Assembly: GCA_900323505.1 (NCBI GenBank)
Contig: OOIN01000011.1
Location: forward strand, 620,001-684,000
DNA from: Ustilago trichophora
Taxonomy: Eukaryota; Basidiomycota; Ustilaginomycetes; Ustilaginales; Ustilaginaceae
Reading direction: 5' to 3'
DNA: 64,000 nucleotides
A program made the translations under genes and the position numbers. Position 1 is the first letter of the stretch, and every line of letters starts with the position of its first letter. The notes under the pieces are model-generated. The model did not search any database, had not been told where the DNA came from, and worked only from the letters and a program-made list of their open reading frames with translations. This document shows, one piece after another, positions 31,188 through 39,444 of this stretch.

Positions 31188-33624
31188 AGGAACTTGACTT
31201 CCGACAACTGTCCTGCCGCGTCTGAATCACGGTTGTTTGTATCTTGCATCAAAGCGTGCTAAGTATCATGGTGATTTGCCCTGATGCTACGTGTGTTAGC
31301 TATGGAGAGCCTTGGATCGAGCAGCTGTGCTGTCGTGAGACAAACCTTTTGATGCTCAATCTTGCCTTAGCGTTGGACCTCGAATGTCGCGTGTCGGCAA
31401 AGCCGACACTAGTCATTGTTCAGGCACGGTAAGACTGCGATGTGAAAGCAGCTTGGATCGTCTCGCCGTCACAGTGTTGGTCATTGTTCAAGCAGTGCGA
31501 ACCAAGCACGATAGTGGTGAATGTTTAGCGTTGTGATGGTGAAGCGGCAAGTAGTCAGGCGTCAAGCGTAGCTGTTGGGCGGAAGAGCCGAAATGGTGGG
31601 TGGCGGAGTGCATGTGCATGCATGTGTGGCTTCTTTTTTTTTTTTGAGTCTTCTTGGTCTTCGAAAAGTCTGGCCGTGCTGACCTGCGTGTCAAAAGTGT
31701 TGGTCTCAGAGTGTTGCTCTCTTTTTCCGAAGGTGCAGGAACGAGGCTGTCACACTTTTTTGTGACTTCTCACGCTTCCCTTTGTGCGCCTATTGGCACA
31801 TTCTGCGATTGCAGGCTGTTGCGACGCGATGCGAGTCAATTCGATCCGAACGACGCTTACTGCGGGTAGAAAGGAGAAAGGACAACGCACGCATGCACAA
31901 TCTAGCCAAAGGGCGGCGTGAGATCCGTGCGAACGATGACTTTTTGCGGACACGGATAGTCGACTGTCAATCTCTCAAAGTGCTAGCGGTGGGTCTCCTT
32001 CTGCAGTGTATGCTCAAGCCGATGCCATTCAAAGCCTCTTGCCTAGCTTTGAGCGGGAGCTCCGCTTTGGCGCCCATCGGATGCAGTAACCTACAACAAT
32101 TCGAATCAGCTTCCTGCTTCTGAGATCAGACCGTGACAGCTGTGCAAGCCTTCCGGTGTTGGTCATGAATGGTCAGAGTTGGCCCCCTTCTGACCTGTAT
32201 TATTTGTAAAGACGCCGAATCTGATCATATTCGGCTCACTCAGACTAACCCTGACTGAAATTATCCGGCCAACTCCTCCTCGTTCCGCCTTCTCCATCTT
32301 CGGAACACAGAGCCTTGTGTGGTTCCTCCTACGACATCTCCCCAACTGACACTCTTCCTTCTTCCCGATCCGTTGTCGTTCGGTCCATGCTGACAGCTGT
32401 CTTCTTCGTCTTCCGATATACCCATTCAGTGGCTTCGAACGAACGCCTTCTCTTCTTTTTTTGCCACTCTCCCCCTGCCTGCGCTTGGACCTCTACCTCA
32501 AGCCGCTTCGCTTCCCATTTCTCGCTCCCAAGTCACTGATCTGCATCGTGTGCACGCTCCTCTCAACGCCAGCGTCTTCTCTAACTCATCCCAACTCGAC
32601 CGTACCCACTCTCGTCACGAAAGGCGTGACTTCGACCCTCTCTCTCCTCTCTCTCTCTCTCACACACACAACTTGTTAGCCCGTCTCATTTGACCATTCA
32701 AGCCGAGGCTGTTAAAAGCCGTATCTCTCTCTGGCTGGCATGGCCTCTTCATTTGGCTGGGGCCGATACGCTTTCTGCATCCATCTCCTCTCGTAACACA
32801 CAATCACAACAAAAGGCGACCGTACCCTTTCGCCCTTTCGCCCCTCAGCATCCTTGGTCTCCACCGCCGCTCCCACTTTTCGTTCAGAGAAAGCCGGGCC
32901 CCGCCCCTCTGCACAATCAAGCACAGTTCCGCCCGGCCTCTCGACCACCGCATTTAGCCTCTGAAACTCCCCTTCTGCACGGCTAGCATCCCATCTCCAC
33001 CTTGTTCATTGCAGCTCATCCTCCTCTTTGGATACTTAGACTAACCCCCATTCAGACGCCTGTCAGCACTGTTCCCTCGCTTCCCCCCGAAACGGCTAGC
33101 TGGCAAGTGACTAGACATACTCGGTCACAAGGCGCTCCTCTCCCCACCGATGCCACTAGCAACCCACCCACCAGTAGCCGTATCAGCGGGCTGATCCTCT
33201 TAAGGATCTTTTAGTGCAGCATTTGCCCCTCCTTCATTACCTCGGTGCCTCCTAAACAATCGCATTTCTCATGCTTTTCACCACCCTTGACACACACACC
33301 GCCACGGTTTCGCTCCCACTACACTTCATCTCTTGAAAGCCCTGCTGGCATCTTGACCGAGTCCACCGTGCGCTTCAAACCAGTCCCACACCGCCCTTCA
33401 TCTACCGCTGCAACATCCACCTCAGCCGCAACACTATATCTAGTAGCTCGACAAGGGCGGGCCAACGCTTGACCCAACCTTTCGTCTCTCTTTTTACTTT
33501 TTTCTCCTTTAACCGTTCTCGAGGCTGTCTCTGGCAGCTTGAAAATACTCACTTCCGGCTGTGCGACTTTGACCACCACTGTGACGCTCTCCCTTGTCGC
33601 AAATCAGCACTTCCATCTACCAAT
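31188..33624. other. Intergenic stretch and long pyrimidine-rich leader before the kinase gene
   Basis: About 2.4 kb. The part from about 32260 to 33620 is rich in C and T with many CCTC/CTCT strings, as in a long untranslated leader, and short upstream frames occur. A (CT) and (CA) run lies at about 32637-32669. No protein or RNA gene is recognised. Confidence 0.45.
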
Positions 33625-36600
33625 ATGCCAGCAACCTTGGGTGACGCAACAGAGGCGGCCTCGTCCTCAAATGGTCAACAGGGCCCACCCGCCATCATCG
33701 AGTTTGCACTTGGCGGAAAGCGCATGGTCCGCTACCATCGAATGGCTCGCAGCGGTGATGCAGATGCAGCCGTGCTAGGCAAAGGCGGTTTCGGTTGCGT
33801 CTACCGCTATGCAATCGACACGTCATTCACTCCTCCCTCCTCCATGGACCTCGCGCTGAATCTGCACTATGCATCTGCGCATCGTCACGCGTCTGCTCTC
33901 GACTCTTCACCTCCCGTAGGCTTGCACAAGCGACGTGCTGAACTGGTCGAGGACGTCGCTGCAACCAATCCTGGAATCAAGCCACCATCGCTGGTCGCCG
34001 TCAAGCTCTGCCGCACGCCTTGTTCTGGCTCCTTTGACGAGCTGCAAAAGACTAGTCTCATCGATAAGAAGACACGGCGAGCCGAGATGCAAGACGATAG
34101 CAAGACTCATGTACGGATCGTCAGAGGTGAGGGCCGCATCTTTCAATATCTTCAAGCTGCTCGTCAAGCGTCCAGTCGTACAAGCGACCCTCCGCTCGTC
34201 AAGCTGCTTGCCAATCTGTCTCCTGCTGGAACCAGAAGGGAAGCGCAGCTCGATGCCATGGACGTGTCGTTGGACGAAGAGGATGGACCCCCGACGAGAC
34301 TTTTAGTCTTTGAAAAGCTCATCGAGCTAGACGCAGAGCGCACCCCTCAAGGATGGACCAAGTCCAAGAGGACATGGACCCACGAGCGAGTCGAAAAGGT
34401 CTCATTCGAAGTCATGCAAGGTCTACAGTTCCTTCACGAACATAATGTGACGCATGGCGACCTCAAACCTTCCAATCTCATGCTCGATCCGCGCACAGGC
34501 GTCGTCAAGATCATCGACCTCGGTGCCAGCCGGCGCTTCGTACATCTCTCCAACAAGGAGCGCAACAACCGATGTGCAGTCGAAGAGCAAGATCGCCATG
34601 CGTTGGCGTGCAACAAGTCTCCAATGCGACTGGCTCCCGAACTCTGCGAGGGTTTGGGCTCGCTCACAGGCTCACCCTATTACATGGCTCCCGAAATCCT
34701 GCTTCAGGCCACTCGATACGTCGATGTGTCAGGCCGAGGTAGGTCGGTGTTGGAAGACTACGAGTTTGATTATCCTTCTTTTCTACCTCGGGAGCAGTGG
34801 CCCATGTATCAGATTGGTCTTAGTGATTTGAGAAGGGGCTGGGGCATTCGAGCTGATATTTGGAGCTGGGCTTGCACCGTACAGGCACTTCTGCTCAAAA
34901 CGGTCGAAGAAGACCAACGTCCGAGCAGCAGCACCATCTCGCCGTACGACTTTTCGTTTTCACGCCATCGCGACGAGATGATCGAACCACTCTACGAAAA
35001 GTCTCCAGGCGAGGATGACGTTCCTCGATTCCACCAGTGGTGCCGAGTGCTTCCTCTGCTCATTGTTCGCATCGCCTTGGAGCCTGTGCCTTTGATTGCC
35101 CAAGCTGATGGCTGCTCACCGGGATTGCGATCGGCGCTCAAGGCGTCACTACGACATCAAGATCTTCGCCCCACGGCAGACGACCTCCTGGAAGCGCTTG
35201 AAGCCTCGAGACCCTCTTCGGCTCGCATGAGTGGTCGACGCTCGCACACGCCCAACCACATGAGCCCGCGTGCTACGAGCCACGACAAGGCTCAACGACA
35301 TTCTCAGCATGTAGCCATCGGCGACGTCACTACATCTCCACAAACGAGTGGCTCGGAGTTGGAAAGTTCGAGGTACGCGACACCGCCTCTTTCGCAAGGA
35401 GCTTCCAGCGTTAGCACTCCTCAGCACACCTGCGAGACGGCGAGCAAGAGCTGCGTGGAGAGGACCCCGGATCGCGATCGCAAAGTGCGTTTTGAGACGA
35501 GCTCGTCTGAATCAGCTTTCTTCCCGGCACCTACCCTGGAGAGTCACCTAAGTGCAGAGGCGGAACGAGGAGCCAATGATCCAGTTCCGCAGGGTTTTGA
35601 GTTGGTCAGTCCGAATCGGCCACCAAAGCTACGATCCACTACCTTTGGCGATGCGCCTCGGCCTGCTACAGCGAACGCGACCATGCAATCTCTGGGAGGC
35701 ACGTTTGGAAGCGCACGCTCACTGCGTCCAGAGATGTCTAGCGGAAGCAGGTGGTCTCGATCGCATCCTTCGACGCCCAGTAGCACGGTTGGAGAAGCGA
35801 TGCAGTCGCGACCGAGAACGAGTCCAAGGCTCACTGCAAGGGACCTTGGCCAGGAATATCAGAACTTGGAGGCATCGCAGCAGATCAGCGCGAGCGCTCA
35901 GATGAAGGCCGAATGTCTTTCTGGCGCATGCCCACCAGTTTCGGAAGGACTGGGAATCAGTTGGCCACTGGAGGGCATGCGCAGTCTGCAGCTTAATAGT
36001 CCGAGACCCGGCTATCAGAGACAGTCTGTCATTGGGAGTGTTCCGTCGAGCCCCATGGCACACAGTCGAGGAGCATCAGTGCCCTTGTTCGGAACTACGG
36101 AGAAGCGAGGAGGGCCAGTTCGAATGCCGCAACCTGTGGCACTGCCTTCGCGACCTGATGGACAGGATATCGGAGGATCGCCGAGATGCACTGTGGGAGA
36201 GAGCAAGAGTCTGAGGCAAAGCAGTCTTATGGCGACACTCAAGGAGAAGCAGGTGCGTCTGAAGCAGAGCTCTCGAAAGCTGATGGCGAGGCGCGGAAGC
36301 GGTATTCGCATGGGCCAGGAGAGCGGCGCGGGACATGGAGATGATCATGTGATGGAGATGAGCGAGGCACTTTCGCATACGGGAATGTATGCTGGCGAGG
36401 CTAGACCGTTTACGGAGAGCAATGTGGACAACTCGGTGATGGCGTCGCCCGAATTTTCGTCAAGGTACACTTCGAAATCTTGTTCGAGCGGGCGACATGG
36501 CGGAAGTTCGAGCCGACGGTCGAGCAACAGGACAGGAGATGAGGGCTCGCCGTCCAAGCCTCTACTGCGACGACTGTTGACGTGGAGCACCAATTCGTGA
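33625..36600 (+). CDS. Atypical serine/threonine protein kinase with a long low-complexity tail
   Basis: A 991-residue protein from the first ATG at 33625; the frame runs upstream to a TTG at 33469. The kinase domain covers about residues 45-535 and is enlarged by inserts. Motifs: Gly-loop GKGGFGCVY (about 52), Lys in SLVAVKLC (about 128), catalytic loop THGDLKPSNLM (HGD in place of HRD, about 275), metal-binding DLG in IIDLGAS (in place of DFG), GSPYYMAPEILL (about 347), and RADIWSWACT. The catalytic Asp, Lys and Asn are all present, so it is likely active. The C-terminal 450 residues are Ser/Arg-rich and disordered. I cannot assign it to a named kinase subfamily; the Ste/NEK-like GSPYYMAPE suggests a regulatory role. 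No introns. Confidence 0.88.
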   Translation: MPATLGDATEAASSSNGQQGPPAIIEFALGGKRMVRYHRMARSGDADAAVLGKGGFGCVYRYAIDTSFTPPSSMDLALNLHYASAHRHASALDSSPPVGLHKRRAELVEDVAATNPGIKPPSLVAVKLCRTPCSGSFDELQKTSLIDKKTRRAEMQDDSKTHVRIVRGEGRIFQYLQAARQASSRTSDPPLVKLLANLSPAGTRREAQLDAMDVSLDEEDGPPTRLLVFEKLIELDAERTPQGWTKSKRTWTHERVEKVSFEVMQGLQFLHEHNVTHGDLKPSNLMLDPRTGVVKIIDLGASRRFVHLSNKERNNRCAVEEQDRHALACNKSPMRLAPELCEGLGSLTGSPYYMAPEILLQATRYVDVSGRGRSVLEDYEFDYPSFLPREQWPMYQIGLSDLRRGWGIRADIWSWACTVQALLLKTVEEDQRPSSSTISPYDFSFSRHRDEMIEPLYEKSPGEDDVPRFHQWCRVLPLLIVRIALEPVPLIAQADGCSPGLRSALKASLRHQDLRPTADDLLEALEASRPSSARMSGRRSHTPNHMSPRATSHDKAQRHSQHVAIGDVTTSPQTSGSELESSRYATPPLSQGASSVSTPQHTCETASKSCVERTPDRDRKVRFETSSSESAFFPAPTLESHLSAEAERGANDPVPQGFELVSPNRPPKLRSTTFGDAPRPATANATMQSLGGTFGSARSLRPEMSSGSRWSRSHPSTPSSTVGEAMQSRPRTSPRLTARDLGQEYQNLEASQQISASAQMKAECLSGACPPVSEGLGISWPLEGMRSLQLNSPRPGYQRQSVIGSVPSSPMAHSRGASVPLFGTTEKRGGPVRMPQPVALPSRPDGQDIGGSPRCTVGESKSLRQSSLMATLKEKQVRLKQSSRKLMARRGSGIRMGQESGAGHGDDHVMEMSEALSHTGMYAGEARPFTESNVDNSVMASPEFSSRYTSKSCSSGRHGGSSSRRSSNRTGDEGSPSKPLLRRLLTWSTNS

Positions 36601-37232
36601 AGCGAGTATATTTCATCACCAATGCCGTGAGGACTTGTGGTCACCAGCAACATCATATGCCGAGTATACCCCTTTAGCATTGCAATCTTGATCCGATCTG
36701 TTTTATGGTGTATGTGCAAATGTTGAGAAGCGACAACCATTGAAGGAATAGGTATATGAGTTCATGATACAAGGCCGTTACATGAGTGAACACTTGGCTG
36801 CGAAGGAATGGAGTGATTCTCGAATCGATGACGAGAGAGCTTAGCTAGGCGCCAAACAATAAGCCCGCGTGAAAGCGCAGTTGAACCAAAAAGTTTAAAC
36901 TTTTTTTTGGAGAGCGCGACTCAGACGAAACCCTGAGATCTTTGCAAATCTCTTGCCTCAGTGAGATAACGGCGAAGAAAGTCAGCCGAAAGTCTCCGAT
37001 AGACCACCAGACTGCCCTAACACATCCCTTTTCACCTGACACACTCATCGTTGGCTTCCGAGTCCGACGTGGAACCTGCACAGTGGATGTCGAGAAGAGA
37101 ATTTGGCGTAGAGTTGATGGCGTCGATACCAAACCTGGCACGCGGGCACCAAAGATTGTGCTGTCTCAGAGACCTCTTCTATCACGCGCTGCTGCTGAAA
37201 TTTACTTTAAATTTAAGAAATTAAAATAACAA
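36601..37232. other. Intergenic stretch left of the Tc1-like element
   Basis: About 630 bp with the 3' end of the kinase transcript and nothing else recognisable. AT-rich just before the insertion site. Confidence 0.5.
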
Positions 37233-37234
37233 TA

Positions 37235-37262
37235 CACCTTTTTGCAACCATGTTCGACAACA
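37235..37262 (+). repeat. Left terminal inverted repeat of the Tc1-like element
   Basis: 28 bp, matching the reverse complement of 38734-38761 with one difference (G against A at position 22). Confidence 0.9.
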
Positions 37263-37452
37263 CCCCTCGCTCAAGTTCAATAGCATGTTCAACAACTCCA
37301 ATGTTGTTTGACATGGTTGCTCAACAACATCAAGGTTGTTCAACAGCCCAAGACTCATTGTTCAATAGCTCAACCTTTGTTGTTCGATAGCCTGCATCGA
37401 TCAACAACCAAGCATGGCGACTACAATTGCAAGTGTGATGGTACAGTACAGG

Positions 37453-38514
37453 CTAGAGATTGAAACGTTGGATGGAAGTAGCAGCATCATGATCGTGACC
37501 AAGAGGGTGGCCGGCCTCAGCAACAACAAGCCAACGAGTAGCTTCACGGATCCATCCATCACAGTCAGCGGGTGTGACGGTTTGGAGAGTGTGCTCGATG
37601 ATGTTGACCAAGCTACCATGGTCTGTGAGCTCCTGCCGCGTCACAACAGGTTTGATCTTTCCAAACACATTCTCAGCAATGTTCAGCCAAGGCGAGTATG
37701 GCGGAAGGAACTCAACACGATGGCCATGCTGTGCGACAACATTGAGGAAGGCCGGGTTGTGATGGAACCGGGCATTATCCATGACAAAGGTTGCATGCTG
37801 ACCGTCATGGAACAGCGGAAAGATGTGCTCATTGAAGAAGTCGATGAGCTTCGAAGAGTTCCAGGCACCGATGATGGTTTTGTGTGCCCGGATACCAGTG
37901 TTGTCGACGGCAACCAAGAGTGATACATTGCGTTGTCGATTAGTAGGACGCTCCTGCTGTCAAGCTCGCTCTCCAACTGGTGCCCGTCCACAAGACCTTG
38001 TCATATGGAGGTTGAAGCCTGCTTCGTCGAAGAAGATGACATCGGAGTACGATCTTCCTTCAAGACGGAAGTGGTGGGCGTAGTCCTGACGGGCTCTGAT
38101 GGTGGCCTCGCTGTTGTGGCGGTCATGTTCGATGTGCAGACGCTTCAGTGTCATGTGAGCACGCTCTTCAAGAGCACGACCAAGTGTTGACAGTGAAACA
38201 GTGACATTGTCCGCTCCAAAATGTAGTTCGAGCTCAGCCTTGAGCTCCTCAAGCGTAGCACCTGGCTGTCGAGCAAGGAAGCCTACCAGATGCTCAAGGT
38301 GCTCGTCCTGAAGTGATGGTGCTCGACGTGCACCGCCTCGTTGTCCAGCAGCAACATCTCCGATCTCTTCATACCGCTTCCAGACCGAGTAAACCGTTGA
38401 GTAAGGGAACTGGAATCTCTTGGCTATGCCGTTAATGCTCTCCCCTCGCAGTACCACATCAACGATCTTCTGGCAAAACTCCGGCGGAACAGGCTGATGG
38501 TGGCAGCTTGGCAT
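37453..38514 (-). pseudogene. Tc1-like DD34E transposase with one in-frame stop
   Basis: A 353-codon frame starting at the ATG at 38514. It is broken once by TGA at 37960-37962 and resumes in the same frame. The N terminus has a helix-turn-helix of the paired/IS630 type (GESINGIAKRFQFPYSTVYSVWKRY). The DDE_3 core has the first Asp in VIFFDEAGFNLH, the second in FVMDNARFHH and Glu in SPWLNIAENVFG; 34 residues separate the second Asp and the Glu, which is the DD34E spacing of Tc1 elements. The stop lies shortly after the first Asp, in GERA-TGA-QQERP, where family members have a run of basic/polar residues, and it is compatible with CGA to TGA. The copy is therefore probably inactive unless supplied in trans. 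Confidence 0.88.
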
Positions 38515-38733
38515 TGTGGGTGGTCAGGATGGTCAGGAAGGTGGATGGCGGGTGATGATGACGGCAGTGTGGCAAACAGTTGCTGTGCACGGACCTTGAG
38601 CTTGGTAATCGAAGTTGGAAGGCAGGGTTGACAAGCAATGCTGACTCAGTTATCAGTCAGCATCGATGTTGTTGATCTACAGCCTCAAACTGGTGTGTGT
38701 GCTATCGAACAAGGTGTCGAACTTGATGAGTGA

Positions 38734-38761
38734 TGTTGTTGAACATGGTTGCAAAAAGGTG
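38734..38761 (-). repeat. Right terminal inverted repeat of the Tc1-like element
   Basis: 28 bp, pairing with 37235-37262. It is followed by TA and an A-run. Confidence 0.9.
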
Positions 38762-38763
38762 TA

Positions 38764-39444
38764 AAAAAAAAAAATTTTGTGTCTGTGCCGGTAACCGTGA
38801 TTTTTTTGCATGAGATAGGAGCAAAGAAAAAGTGTAGATAATGCATTGGAGCGGCGTCCCATCAGGGGAGTGGAAACGTGCCTGTCTGTACTGTAGAGTG
38901 GGGATCTGCAAGCGAGATGAAATTTGTGGCTCGGTTTGTTTTTTGGTTGCAGCTGCAGACCCTCTCTCTCGCTCTCGCTCTCTCACACACAAACATTGCC
39001 GGATCAAATTGGGATCCGATTTCACGCCGATCCTGCATCGTGTCGAATTGGTGGTGGAGGCAGAGATGCTCTTAATCCTCCTCCTCTTTGAAAGGGACGC
39101 TTGCTCACCATCCATCCTTGCTGACGTCGACCATCTATCTCTACCATCTGGCAAAGCGGCATTCGCTCCTTCCGTACAATCATTCAATCAGCGCACGTTA
39201 TCGGATTCCTGGTTCGAGTCCATTCAGCTTTATCGGTGAATAGCCGACCAGTTGCCCCTTCTTCAATTCTGGCTAAACAACATAATGGCTTGCCTATAGC
39301 TCTCTCCTCGACGATCTGCCACTCACTCTGACTCAGCCCACCCTCTCACTGGTGTTGGCGCTTGGACCCACTCGCATTTCATCGATCGCTACTTTTTAGA
39401 AGTCACATCACATCTCTCGCGGATATACTCGAGCTCAGCTCACC
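38764..39444. other. Intergenic stretch right of the Tc1-like element
   Basis: About 680 bp that should contain the promoter and leader of the gene at 39445. An A-run follows the insertion site and a CTCTCGCTCTCGCTCTCTCACACACA string lies near 38962. No gene is recognised. Confidence 0.5.

Larger units (their letters stand above)
37235..38761 (-). mobile_element. Tc1/mariner-superfamily DNA transposon (DD34E)
   Basis: A 1527-bp element bounded by a TA on each side (37233-37234 and 38762-38763), the expected target duplication. The 28-bp terminal inverted repeats begin CACCTTTTTGCAACCATG at both ends and differ at one base. Inside the left end, several copies of TTGTTCAACA-like strings form subterminal repeats. 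A single transposase gene fills most of the interior on the minus strand. Confidence 0.92.

Noticed and set aside
39205..39225. GGTTCGAGTCC string resembling a tRNA B box
   Set aside because: The flanking bases do not form a T-stem, and no A box or acceptor stem lies upstream.
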